A stretch of 37,795 nucleotides of DNA from Oscillospiraceae bacterium (GTDB taxonomy: Bacteria; Bacillota; Clostridia; Oscillospirales; Oscillospiraceae): the NCBI GenBank assembly GCA_017409205.1, contig JAFQTF010000051.1, positions 1-37,795 on the forward strand, read 5' to 3'. Shown here in pieces: positions 16,082 through 24,094 of this stretch (its first letter is position 1; each line of letters opens with the position of its first letter). The notes under the pieces were generated by a model that did not search any database, was not told where the DNA came from, and was given only the letters and a program-made list of their open reading frames with translations. The position numbers and the translations under genes were made by a program.

Positions 16082-16606
16082 TTACAGCCGGAACACCGTC
16101 TCCTGAATGGGCCGGGTCCGCAGATGGCCGGGGGCGGGCATGGCATCCTCAGAGGCATAACCCATCACCAGCAGGCATACCGGCACCACATTTTCCGGGA
16201 TATCGAATTCTTCCGCGGCCATTTCCGGGTCAAAGTGCATGACCCAGGTGCAGCCCACGCCTTCCGCCGCTGCCTGCAGCATCATGTGGGTCGCCACGAT
16301 ACTACCGTCCATGAATCCGCTGAGCTGGCCGTCAAAGGGCCGCACCCAGCAGTCCTCCATATCCACGCAGACCAGCATGGCCAGGGGGGCATTAAAATGG
16401 CAGGGAGTACAGTTTTTCAGCTTGGCCAGAGCCTCCTCGCTCTGCAGCACATAGATCCGCTGGGGCTGCAGATTGCAGGCTGTGGGGGCCACATGGCCGG
16501 AATGGAGGATGCGGCTCACCACATCATCCAGCACCGGCTCATCGGTAAAACTGCGGACGCTGAAGCGCTCCTCCGCCAGGATCATAAAATCATAATAGCT
16601 GTCCAT
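16082..16606 (-). CDS. Nitroreductase-family flavoprotein
   Basis: The 174-residue protein fits the short FMN-dependent nitroreductase group. The N-terminal RFSVRSFTDEPV matches the FMN-phosphate-binding arginine motif. SGHVAPTACNLQPQRIYVL (about residues 36-54) matches the family's AP(S/T)xxNxQP segment. GVGCTWVMHF and the C-terminal VMGYASE are also typical. Such enzymes reduce nitro compounds, quinones or flavins with NAD(P)H; the physiological substrate is unknown. An extended -10 promoter lies about 30 bp upstream. Confidence 0.85.
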   Translation of the reverse strand: MDSYYDFMILAEERFSVRSFTDEPVLDDVVSRILHSGHVAPTACNLQPQRIYVLQSEEALAKLKNCTPCHFNAPLAMLVCVDMEDCWVRPFDGQLSGFMDGSIVATHMMLQAAAEGVGCTWVMHFDPEMAAEEFDIPENVVPVCLLVMGYASEDAMPAPGHLRTRPIQETVFRL

Positions 16607-16636
16607 GGTGTGACCTCCTTCTTTCTATGGAACCAT

Positions 16637-16642
16637 AATACC
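16637..16642 (-). promoter_or_regulatory. Extended -10 promoter element of the nitroreductase gene
   Basis: On the minus strand TGG precedes TATTAT (16637-16642). No good -35 was found at normal spacing, so recognition would rely on the extended -10. Confidence 0.45.
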
Positions 16643-16790
16643 ACATTTTTCCCGGTCTGCATAGCAAAATATAGAAAAAACTGCACTTTGTCTGCACCGA
16701 TCGGGACCATCGGATCTCCCCGGTACAGGGAAAGGGCTGCCGGTGCGGAACTGCGGGAGCCGGGGCGAAAGACGCCTGTATGACAGATGA

Positions 16791-16819
16791 AGGGCCGCTG
16801 GTTTACCCAGCGGCCCTTT
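16791..16819. terminator. Hairpin after the sugar permease operon
   Basis: An 11-bp stem AGGGCCGCTGG (16791-16801) pairs with 16807-16817. It lies about 30 bp past the stop of the second permease on the minus strand. The T tract is poor in both directions, so efficiency is uncertain. Confidence 0.55.
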
Positions 16820-16847
16820 CCAGGAGAGAAAACAGAAAATGGAGAGA

Positions 16848-17720
16848 TTAGCCTTTGACGGAGCCGGCGGTAACGCCCTTGATAATGAATTTGCTCAGAC
16901 AGAAGTACACGATCATAACCGGCAGAATAGCAAGCAGAATAAACATATAAACCTTACCCATATCGAACTTGGAGTAGTCCGCACTGCGGAGCTGAGCGAT
17001 CATGATGGGCACGGTCTTCATCTCTGCCTTGTCCAGCAGCAGGGCAGGCAGGAAGTAGTTGTTCCAGGACTGGACAAAGCTGAAGATCAGCTGCACCGCC
17101 AGAGCGGGCTTCAGCATGGGCAGGATGATCCGGTTGAAGGTGTAGAATTCGCCGGAACCGTCCACCCGGGCGGCATCCACGATCTCCATGGGCAGCACGC
17201 TTTCCATGTACTGCTTCATATAGAAGAACACCACAGGGGCGGCAATGCCGGGCAGGATCAGGGGGATGTAGCTGTTGGTCCAGCCGAGACGGACGCACAT
17301 CTGATAGAAGCCCACGGCGTAGACCTGATTGGGGATGACCATGATAGCCATGATGAAGGTGAAAGCTGCCTTTTTTAGCTTAAAATTGTAGGCATGGATG
17401 CCGTAGGCCGTCAGCGCGGAGAAGTAGGTGGAAAGAACGGCGGAGGATGCGGCGATGATAAAGCTGTTCAGCATACCCCGGGGAATGTCAATGGAGGCAT
17501 CGGTCCAGGCGTTGTACAGGTTCACAAAGAACTGGTCACTGAACGCCAGCCGGAAGCCGCCCTGCAGATCCGCATTGGAGCGGGTGGAATTGACGATCAG
17601 CATATAGAAGGAGAACAGGCACAGAAAGCTCAGGAAGATCAGAATGGCGTACACCACGGCCCGGCTGGCCTGGAGCATCATTCTTGCCTTGCGGCTGTCA
17701 GAGGAATTGGTATGTGTCAT
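16848..17720 (-). CDS. Sugar ABC transporter permease, MalG type
   Basis: The 290-residue inner-membrane permease belongs to the CUT1 (binding-protein-dependent carbohydrate) family. It has six predicted membrane segments starting near residue 17. The cytoplasmic EAA loop reads EIVDAARVDGSGEFYTFNRI, where the conserved Ala/Asp/Gly contact the ATPase. It starts 12 bp after the MalF-type permease gene, with GGAGGG as ribosome binding site, so the two form a pair. The linked binding protein, LacI regulator and divergent cellobiose phosphorylase suggest cellobiose or a short cellodextrin as substrate. Confidence 0.9.
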   Translation of the reverse strand: MTHTNSSDSRKARMMLQASRAVVYAILIFLSFLCLFSFYMLIVNSTRSNADLQGGFRLAFSDQFFVNLYNAWTDASIDIPRGMLNSFIIAASSAVLSTYFSALTAYGIHAYNFKLKKAAFTFIMAIMVIPNQVYAVGFYQMCVRLGWTNSYIPLILPGIAAPVVFFYMKQYMESVLPMEIVDAARVDGSGEFYTFNRIILPMLKPALAVQLIFSFVQSWNNYFLPALLLDKAEMKTVPIMIAQLRSADYSKFDMGKVYMFILLAILPVMIVYFCLSKFIIKGVTAGSVKG

Positions 17721-17732
17721 AATCGTCCCTCC

Positions 17733-18668
17733 TTAGTTGTCCTGCTTGGTCAGGCTGCGGTAAACGATCAGGCTGAGGATGCCGGTGATGATGAAGATGA
17801 TCACGGAGATGGCACCGGCCATGCCGTAGTTCTTGCTGGTCTTCAGGTAGTTGTTCAGGAACATGATCAGGGTCATGCTGGTACGGTTGGGCGTACCGCC
17901 GCCATTTGTCAGAACTTGAGGCACATCGAACATCTGCAGGCCGCCGATGAGGGCGGTGATGATGGTGTAGACCAGAATGGGCATCAGCAGAGGCAGGGTC
18001 ACACGGAAGAAAACCTGCACCGAGTTGGCACCGTCGATCTGGGCGGCTTCAAACATATTCTGATCGATGCCCATGATACCCGCCATCAACAAAATGGTGG
18101 TATTGCCGAACCAGAGCAGGAAGTTCATCAGCATGATCATGCCCCGGACGGTGATCTTCTGGGAGAAGAAATCAAGGGTGGCGTCAATCATTCCCCAGTC
18201 TGTCAGAAGCGCGTTGATGGGACCCACGGGAGAGAACAGGGTGTAGAACAGCATGGAGAAGGCGGATGCCATGATCAGGTTGGGCATATAGATCACGGTC
18301 TTGAAGAACTGCTGTCCCCGGATCTTCAGACGGTAGCTGGTGAAGAAAATGGCCAGCAGCAGCGCAATGGTGATCTGGGGAATGGCACCGCCCACCCACA
18401 GGATCACGGTGTTTCCGGCATATTTCAGAATATCGATGGTACCGTTCTTATCCGGGGTGAACAGCTTGACATAGTTTTCAAGACCTACAAAATTGGGGCC
18501 AACCTGCTTCAGGCCGGAGCGGTAGTTCTCGAAAAAACTGTTGTAGATGGTCAGCATTTGGGGATACAGTACGAAGATGGCATAGGTGATGAAAAACGGA
18601 GCGATGAAGATATAGCCCCATTTGGCATAGCTGATGCCTTTGGATTTGCGAACGGGCAGACGTTTCAC
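17733..18668 (-). CDS. Sugar ABC transporter permease, MalF type
   Basis: The 311-residue permease has six predicted membrane segments. The EAA loop reads MFEAAQIDGANSVQVFFRVTLP, followed by MFDVPQVLTNGGGTP, typical of CUT1 MalF-like subunits. Translation starts at GTG 18668 behind an AAGGGGG sequence. A stem-loop separates it from the binding-protein gene upstream, so the permeases are probably made at a lower level than the binding protein. No ATP-binding subunit gene is present in this cluster. Confidence 0.9.
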   Translation of the reverse strand: MKRLPVRKSKGISYAKWGYIFIAPFFITYAIFVLYPQMLTIYNSFFENYRSGLKQVGPNFVGLENYVKLFTPDKNGTIDILKYAGNTVILWVGGAIPQITIALLLAIFFTSYRLKIRGQQFFKTVIYMPNLIMASAFSMLFYTLFSPVGPINALLTDWGMIDATLDFFSQKITVRGMIMLMNFLLWFGNTTILLMAGIMGIDQNMFEAAQIDGANSVQVFFRVTLPLLMPILVYTIITALIGGLQMFDVPQVLTNGGGTPNRTSMTLIMFLNNYLKTSKNYGMAGAISVIIFIITGILSLIVYRSLTKQDN

Positions 18669-18749
18669 AGGACATTCCCCCTTGTAATTTTTGTCTTTGC
18701 TTCAGGCTGCATTCGGCATACAAGCTGAAGCAAAAGCAAAATGCGAAAG

Positions 18750-18773
18750 GGGGCAAGGCTTGCGCCTTGCCCC
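18750..18773 (-). terminator. Intra-operon hairpin between binding protein and permease
   Basis: A perfect 10-bp stem GGGGCAAGGC (18750-18759) with 18764-18773 encloses a 4-nt loop. Only a weak T-rich stretch follows on the minus strand. A smaller dyad (GCTTCAG/CTGAAGC, about 18699-18731) follows. This pattern suits partial termination or mRNA protection of the binding-protein message. Confidence 0.65.
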
Positions 18774-18813
18774 ATCGGTCGTATTCAAGTCAGTTCAGAG
18801 TCGTTCCGGAAGA

Positions 18814-20175
18814 TCAGGGAGTGACGATCTCGGGGTACTTCTCGTTGATGTACTTGTAGTAGTTGGCCATTGCCTCTTCCTCGGTGACAGTACCGTCACA
18901 GTACTCTCTCCAGTAGCCCTGCAGGCCTTCGGTCAGCAGCTGGTCATAGATGGTCTTGTTCTCGAACCTGATGTTCTTTGCCAGTTCCACGAAGATGGCC
19001 ACGTCGTTCTGGCCGCCCAGGAATTCGTTGCCATAGTTGGGATCCTCGGCGAAGGCAGCGTTGACCGCCTGGTTGTTGGTGAACTGAGCTTCGTTCTCGA
19101 TCAGAGCCTTGCAGACTTCCTCATCGTTGATGAAGGTGTCCATAACGTCAGCCAGCATGGTGGGGTTGTCGGAGCCGGTGGCAGCCAGCAGCCAGGTGCC
19201 GCCCCAGAAGTGAGCCTGAGGACCCTGGCAGATAGCCCAGTCGCCGTAGCAGCCCTTTTCGGGATCCTGAGCGTTGCCCATGGAGAAGTTGAAGTACCAT
19301 GCGGGTCCGAAGTAGCACATGGTCTTGCCGTCAGCGAACATCTGAGCGGTGCACTCGTCGGACCAGATGTCAGCGGTCAGGGTGTAACCGTTGTCGGCGA
19401 AGTTCTTGGCCTGTGCCTGCCAGGTGGTGATAGCTTCGTCCAGAACCAGCTCGCCAGCCTCGTTGACCAGAGGAGCGGAGGTGTTGTTGGAGAAGACGCG
19501 GAAGGTAGCAGCTTCGGAAGCGGTCATGTAGTAGCCCTTTGCAGCGGCGTCAGCGGCCACGGCATTGAACTTGTCCCAGCTGTTCAGCAGTTCCTGAACC
19601 TCAGCGGGCTCGGAGGTGCCCAGAACGTCCTCAGCGATGGAGCGGCGGTAGATCAGGGCAGCGGGGCAGCACTGGAAGGAAACGCCCTTCACAACGCCAT
19701 TGGAATCGGAAGCAGCCTGAACGGTGTACTCGTAGGTGTTGGAGAAATCAGTGACGCCCAGAGCGGTGATGTCCTGGGTGAACTCGGTGTCGGTGTACTT
19801 CAGGATGTAGTCAGCCTCAGCCAGGAACATGTCGATCTTCTCATCGGCGGGAGCATTGGCCTGATTCAGCAGAGCCTCATCCAGCTTGTCCTGGTAAACG
19901 CCGCCATCGTTGGGGTTGATGACCCACTCAACGGTGATGCCTTCGGGAACTTCATAGTACTTCTCAAAGAATCCCTTGAATTCTTCGTTCCATGCGTAGA
20001 TGCGGAAGACCTTGCCTTCTTCTGCGGCGGGTTCTTCAGCGGGAGCTTCGGCGGGAGCCTCGGCAGCGGGAGCGTCAGCCTTGGGAGCCTCGGTGGCGGC
20101 GGGTTCGCTGGAACCGCAGGCAGCCAGAGACAGGACCATAACCAGGGCCAGCAGCAGAGCTAATGCTTTTTTCAT
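18814..20175 (-). CDS. Sugar ABC transporter substrate-binding lipoprotein
   Basis: This 453-residue extracellular solute-binding protein belongs to the CUT1 family 1 type. A lipoprotein signal peptide ends in LSLAAC with Cys20 as the lipidation site. An Ala/Glu/Pro-rich linker (about 24-52) follows, then the two-lobed binding domain starting VFRIYAWNEEF. FADGKTMCYFGPAW is typical of the hinge region. The codon use is strongly biased, as expected for an abundant protein. The start ATG has an AAAGGAGG ribosome binding site. It lies 56 bp downstream of the LacI gene. Cellobiose or cellodextrin is the inferred ligand from context. Confidence 0.9.
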   Translation of the reverse strand: MKKALALLLALVMVLSLAACGSSEPAATEAPKADAPAAEAPAEAPAEEPAAEEGKVFRIYAWNEEFKGFFEKYYEVPEGITVEWVINPNDGGVYQDKLDEALLNQANAPADEKIDMFLAEADYILKYTDTEFTQDITALGVTDFSNTYEYTVQAASDSNGVVKGVSFQCCPAALIYRRSIAEDVLGTSEPAEVQELLNSWDKFNAVAADAAAKGYYMTASEAATFRVFSNNTSAPLVNEAGELVLDEAITTWQAQAKNFADNGYTLTADIWSDECTAQMFADGKTMCYFGPAWYFNFSMGNAQDPEKGCYGDWAICQGPQAHFWGGTWLLAATGSDNPTMLADVMDTFINDEEVCKALIENEAQFTNNQAVNAAFAEDPNYGNEFLGGQNDVAIFVELAKNIRFENKTIYDQLLTEGLQGYWREYCDGTVTEEEAMANYYKYINEKYPEIVTP

Positions 20176-20231
20176 TTTAGTTTCCTCCTTTATATTTGTT
20201 CCGGGTTTGACCCGATAACATACGATACATC

Positions 20232-21236
20232 TTACCGGATATCCTTGACGGAGTTGCCTTCCAGCAGCCCGCCGGGTACCAGGATCCGGTCAATGAGAGT
20301 GGTCTTGGGATGTTCGATGAGACTGATGAGTCTCTGGGCGGCAGTGCGGCCCAGGGCTTCCGCATTCTGGCTGTAGGTGGTAAGCTTCAGCACCTTGGCC
20401 AGATGGATGCCATCGTAGCCCACAACGGAAATGTCCTCCGGCACCCGCAGACCGTACTCATTCAGCACATTCAGACCGCCGATGTAGGAAAAATCATCGG
20501 GGAAAATGATACAGGTGGGCCTGTCCGGCAGAGCCAGCAGCTCCCGGGTGGCCTGGGCTGTGCGGTCGGGGTCATGGTAGACACATTCCCGGATATATTC
20601 CTCAGGAATGTCCAGCCCCAGTGCCTCGCAGGCCCGGTAGAAGCCGGTGAGGCGATTGTGGGTGACAGTGGTGCGTTCGCCGTGAAGGAAGGCGATCTTG
20701 CGGTGGCCCTTTCCGTGAACGTAGCGGACCAGCTCTTCCAGTCCGGTGGCATTGTCGGAAACGATGGCCAGCCGGTTGTTGAAAACATGGTCGATGGTCA
20801 CCAGGGGGATGCCGCTGTCCACCAGCTCCCGGACCTGGGGTGTAGTGAAATCCACGCAGGCGATGATGACGCCGTCCACACCCCGGTAAAGGCAGTGCTG
20901 CAGATAGCTGGAATGGCGTCCGCCCACATTGTGATTGATGAAGGTGATGTCATAGCCGTGAGTCTCGGCCTCCACCTTGAAGCTCTCCAGCATGGAGGAG
21001 AAGTATTCGTGAGCCAGGCCGCTGCGGCGTTCATCCACAAACAGCACGCCCAGATTGTAGGTTCGGTTGGTTTTCAGGGCTCTGGCGGCGGCGTTGGTCA
21101 TATAGCCCATTTCCCGGGCCACAGCCTCCACCCGCCGGCGGGTTTCTTCGCCGATATCCGGCTGGCCATTCAGGGCCTTGCTTACCGTGGCAACGGAAAC
21201 GCCGCAGCGCTGTGCAATATCTTTCATGGATACCAT
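20232..21236 (-). CDS. LacI-family transcriptional regulator of the cellobiose cluster
   Basis: The protein has about 334 residues. An N-terminal helix-turn-helix (MKDIAQRCGVSVATVSKALNG) and the hinge helix (TNAAARALKTNRT) precede a periplasmic-binding-protein-like effector domain (LGVLFVDERRSGL through SVVGYDGIHLAK). It should bind a short palindrome and be released by a sugar. I chose the start at 21236; ATG 21254 and ATG 21227 are also in frame, and no strong ribosome binding site decides between them. A TAAACGTTTA palindrome lies at its own transcription start. It probably represses itself, the downstream transporter genes and possibly the divergent phosphorylase. Confidence 0.88.
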   Translation of the reverse strand: MVSMKDIAQRCGVSVATVSKALNGQPDIGEETRRRVEAVAREMGYMTNAAARALKTNRTYNLGVLFVDERRSGLAHEYFSSMLESFKVEAETHGYDITFINHNVGGRHSSYLQHCLYRGVDGVIIACVDFTTPQVRELVDSGIPLVTIDHVFNNRLAIVSDNATGLEELVRYVHGKGHRKIAFLHGERTTVTHNRLTGFYRACEALGLDIPEEYIRECVYHDPDRTAQATRELLALPDRPTCIIFPDDFSYIGGLNVLNEYGLRVPEDISVVGYDGIHLAKVLKLTTYSQNAEALGRTAAQRLISLIEHPKTTLIDRILVPGGLLEGNSVKDIR

Positions 21237-21264
21237 AGGTGGATCACCGTCCATCTAATTCTCT

Positions 21265-21274
21265 TAAACGTTTA
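21265..21274. promoter_or_regulatory. LacI-type operator
   Basis: TAAACGTTTA is a perfect 10-bp palindrome with the central CG typical of LacI-family operators. It is 10 bp downstream of the lacI -10 box, covering the expected transcription start. Confidence 0.65.
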
Positions 21275-21283
21275 CGCATTTTC

Positions 21284-21312
21284 AATATATCTCAATATGC
21301 ACGAAAAAGCAA
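21284..21312 (-). promoter_or_regulatory. Promoter of the lacI-transporter operon
   Basis: On the minus strand TTGCTT (21307-21312) and TATATT (21284-21289) are separated by 17 bp. Confidence 0.65.
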
Positions 21313-21406
21313 GCGGTTTTTTTTATTATAACAGCGATGTCACTAAATTTTGGCGAACCTGCACATCAGCTCTACGAAAACTTGTGAACTTTGTATACGA
21401 AAAAAT

Positions 21407-21421
21407 CCGAAACGCTTTCGG
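21407..21421. promoter_or_regulatory. Second inverted repeat in the divergent control region
   Basis: CCGAAA and TTTCGG flank a CGC centre. This resembles a LacI-type site with altered spacing. It lies in the 356-bp intergenic region (21237-21592), which otherwise holds only the two divergent promoters and no gene. Confidence 0.4.
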
Positions 21422-21479
21422 ACGTCCAAAATCACCGGCACGAACTTGTAAAAAAGTGCCAATTTTCTGAAAATAACTC

Positions 21480-21508
21480 TTGCTTTTTTTGGATGAATCC
21501 GCTATGCT
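21480..21508 (+). promoter_or_regulatory. Likely promoter of cellobiose phosphorylase
   Basis: TTGCTT (21480-21485) and TATGCT (21503-21508) are separated by 17 bp, leaving a leader of about 80 nt before the ATG. Confidence 0.5.
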
Positions 21509-21592
21509 AATGGTGTGTATATCCAAATCCAAGGGAACTTAATCGTTATCGAATATTAAAAAACGGTTTTCCGGAACAAAGGAGTGCAGGCC

Positions 21593-24007
21593 ATGAAATA
21601 CGGATATTTTGACGACGCCCGCCGGGAGTATGTGATCACCACTCCTGCCACCCCCCTTCCCTGGATCAATTATCTGGGAAGCCAGGATTTCCTGGGCATG
21701 ATCTCCAATACCGCAGGCGGCTACTGCTTCTACCGCGATGCCAAGCTGCAGCGCATCCTGCGCTACCGCTACAATGCAGTGCCCGGTGACAACGGAGGCC
21801 GCTTCTATTATATTCAGGAGTCCGGCAGGAAAGCCTGGAATCCCGGCTTCCTGCCCACCAGAACAAAGCTGGACAGCTATGAGTGCCGCCATGGCATGGG
21901 CTACACCACCTTTGATTCCGTCAAAGAGGATCTCCGGGTGAAAATGACCTTCTTTGTGCCTGTGGGAGAAAACTGTGAGCTACACGATGTGGTGCTGACC
22001 AACGAAGGCAGCGAAGAGAAGCATATCCACCTCTGGGGCGTCATGGAATGGTGCCTGTGGAACGCGGTGGATGACAGCCAGAATTATCAGCGGAACCTGA
22101 ACATCGCCGAATCCGAAGTGGAAGACGGCATTATTTATCACAAAACCGAGTACCGGGAACGCCGGGATCACTATGCCTACTATGCCGTCAACCAGGAAGC
22201 CGCCGGCTGGGACACCGACCGGAACACCTTCCTGGGCCACATGGGCGACTGGTCTGACCCCCAATTGGTCCGCGAAGAGCGCAGCGCCTTCTCCCAAATC
22301 GTGGGCTGGTATCCCATCGGCTGCCACCATCTGGAAGTAACGCTGGCCCCCGGCGAAAGCCGCCGGATGACCTTTGTCCTGGGCTACGGCAAAAATCCCA
22401 GGGATCAGAAGTTCATCGCCCCCGGCATCATCCGCAAGGATACCGCCAAAGCTGTGACTGCGAAATTTGCCTCCTCCGAAGCTGTGGATGCGTCTTTTGA
22501 CGAGCTCCGTGCCTACTGGGACAAGCTTCTGGGCAATTACCAGATCCGGTCCGGAAACGAAAAGATCGACCGCATGGTGAACATCTGGCACCAGTACCAG
22601 TGCATGGTCACCTTCAATATGAGCCGCTCGGCTTCCTATTATGAAACCGGCACCGGCCGGGGCATGGGCTTCCGGGATTCCTGCCAGGACCTCTACGGCT
22701 TCATGCACATCGTCCCGGACCGGGCCAGGGAACGGATCATCGACATTGCCTCCATCCAGTTTGCCGACGGTTCCACCTATCACCAGTACCAGCCCCTGAC
22801 CAAGCGGGGCAACAACGACATCGGCGGCGGCTTCAATGACGACCCCCTGTGGCTGGTGGGTGCGGTCTGCGCCTACGTCAAGGAAACGGGAGATTTCACC
22901 ATTCTGGATCATCCCACACCCTTCGACAATGTACCCGGTACGGAGGTGCCCCTGCTGGAGCATGTCCGGCGCAGCGTGAACTTTACATTAAATAATTTAG
23001 GCCCCCATAAGCTGCCGCTCATCGGCCGGGCAGACTGGAACGACTGTCTGAACTTAAACTGCTTCTCCGCAGAACCCGGTGAATCCTTCCAGACCTTCGG
23101 ACCCAGTGAAGGCCCGGTGGCAGAGTCCGTGTTCATTGCGGGTATGTTTGTCAAATACGGCAGCGATTATGCCGACCTCTGTCAGCGGATCGGTCTGACA
23201 GAAGAGGCGGAAACCATCCGAAAGGCGGTTTCCGACATGGAAGCGGCCGTCCTGAAGGACGGCTGGGACGGACAGTGGTTCGTGAGAGCTTACGATGCTT
23301 ATGGCAACAAGGTGGGTGCTTCCGAATGTCGGGAAGGACAGATTTTCATTGAGCCCCAGGGCTTCTGTACTCTGGCGGGCATCGGTGGAAAGGGATACGG
23401 CATTAAGGCCATGGAATCCACCCGGAAATACCTGCTGGGTGAATACGGCGTGGAGCTGCTGCATCCCTGCTATACGGAATATCATCTGGAACTGGGTGAA
23501 ATTTCCTCCTATCCTCCCGGATTCAAGGAAAACGGCTCCGTATTCTGCCACAACAATCCCTGGATCATCTGTGCCGAAGCGGAACTGGGCCGGGGCAACG
23601 AAGCCTTCGATATCTACCGCCGGATCTGCCCGGCTTACTTGGAGGACAAATCCGAGATCCACGAAACCGAGCCTTACTGCTATTCCCAGATGGTCACAGG
23701 CCGGGCCTCCGGAAATCCGGGCCATGCCAAAAACAGCTGGCTCACTGGCACCGCTTCCTGGACCTTCCTGAGTATTTCCCAGTCCATTCTGGGCATTTAC
23801 CCTGACTACGACGGTCTGAGAATAAAGCCCTGCATCCCCGATGACTGGCAGGAATACACCGTCAGGCGAAAGTTCCGGGGTACGGAATATGTGGTCCATG
23901 TCTGCCGCACCGGAGAAAAGTCCGTCACCGCCGACGGCGTCCCGGTGAATGGTTGCCTGATTCCCCTGTCTTCCGCAAAGACGGTGGCAGTGGAAGTGAC
24001 GCTGTAA
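21593..24007 (+). CDS. Cellobiose phosphorylase (GH94)
   Basis: The enzyme splits cellobiose with phosphate to glucose 1-phosphate and glucose in the cytoplasm, saving one ATP per disaccharide. The protein has 804 residues, close to the ~810 of characterised clostridial enzymes. The N-terminus (YGYFDDARREYVITTP, then PWINYLG and NTAGGYCFYRDA) matches the cellobiose-phosphorylase subgroup. RGMGFRDSCQDLYGF lies near residue 356, and ADWNDCLNL near residue 479 contains the catalytic acid aspartate. There is no signal peptide. The start is ATG 21593 with AAAGGAG eight bases upstream; the GTG at 21584 is part of that site. It is divergent from the LacI-transporter operon, which presumably imports its substrate. 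Cellodextrin phosphorylase is the alternative but is normally longer. Confidence 0.93.
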   Translation: MKYGYFDDARREYVITTPATPLPWINYLGSQDFLGMISNTAGGYCFYRDAKLQRILRYRYNAVPGDNGGRFYYIQESGRKAWNPGFLPTRTKLDSYECRHGMGYTTFDSVKEDLRVKMTFFVPVGENCELHDVVLTNEGSEEKHIHLWGVMEWCLWNAVDDSQNYQRNLNIAESEVEDGIIYHKTEYRERRDHYAYYAVNQEAAGWDTDRNTFLGHMGDWSDPQLVREERSAFSQIVGWYPIGCHHLEVTLAPGESRRMTFVLGYGKNPRDQKFIAPGIIRKDTAKAVTAKFASSEAVDASFDELRAYWDKLLGNYQIRSGNEKIDRMVNIWHQYQCMVTFNMSRSASYYETGTGRGMGFRDSCQDLYGFMHIVPDRARERIIDIASIQFADGSTYHQYQPLTKRGNNDIGGGFNDDPLWLVGAVCAYVKETGDFTILDHPTPFDNVPGTEVPLLEHVRRSVNFTLNNLGPHKLPLIGRADWNDCLNLNCFSAEPGESFQTFGPSEGPVAESVFIAGMFVKYGSDYADLCQRIGLTEEAETIRKAVSDMEAAVLKDGWDGQWFVRAYDAYGNKVGASECREGQIFIEPQGFCTLAGIGGKGYGIKAMESTRKYLLGEYGVELLHPCYTEYHLELGEISSYPPGFKENGSVFCHNNPWIICAEAELGRGNEAFDIYRRICPAYLEDKSEIHETEPYCYSQMVTGRASGNPGHAKNSWLTGTASWTFLSISQSILGIYPDYDGLRIKPCIPDDWQEYTVRRKFRGTEYVVHVCRTGEKSVTADGVPVNGCLIPLSSAKTVAVEVTL

Positions 24008-24020
24008 CACAAAGCGGGAA

Positions 24021-24048
24021 AGGGTCTGCTGCAAATGCGGCAGACCCT
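24021..24048 (+). terminator. First hairpin after cellobiose phosphorylase
   Basis: A perfect 9-bp stem AGGGTCTGC (24021-24029) pairs with 24040-24048 and is followed by a T-rich GTTCTTT. Confidence 0.65.
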
Positions 24049-24065
24049 GTTCTTTATAATAAGAG

Positions 24066-24093
24066 AAAAGCACAGGCTTTGCCTGTGCTTTTT
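24066..24093. terminator. Bidirectional terminator between cellobiose phosphorylase and accessory dctP
   Basis: A 12-bp stem AAAAGCACAGGC (24066-24077) pairs with 24081-24092 around a TTT loop, giving a T run on either strand. It ends the plus-strand gene and the convergent accessory DctP gene. Confidence 0.88.
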
Positions 24094-24094
24094 G

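Noticed and set aside
15050-16783. A 577-codon open frame antisense to the zinc-ribbon and nitroreductase genes.
   Set aside because: It spans two genuine minus-strand genes, their ribosome binding sites and a promoter, and has no recognisable domain.
20310-21470. A 386-codon open frame antisense to the LacI gene.
   Set aside because: The minus strand encodes a complete LacI-family protein with operator and promoter. The antisense frame extends through that control region without its own start signals.
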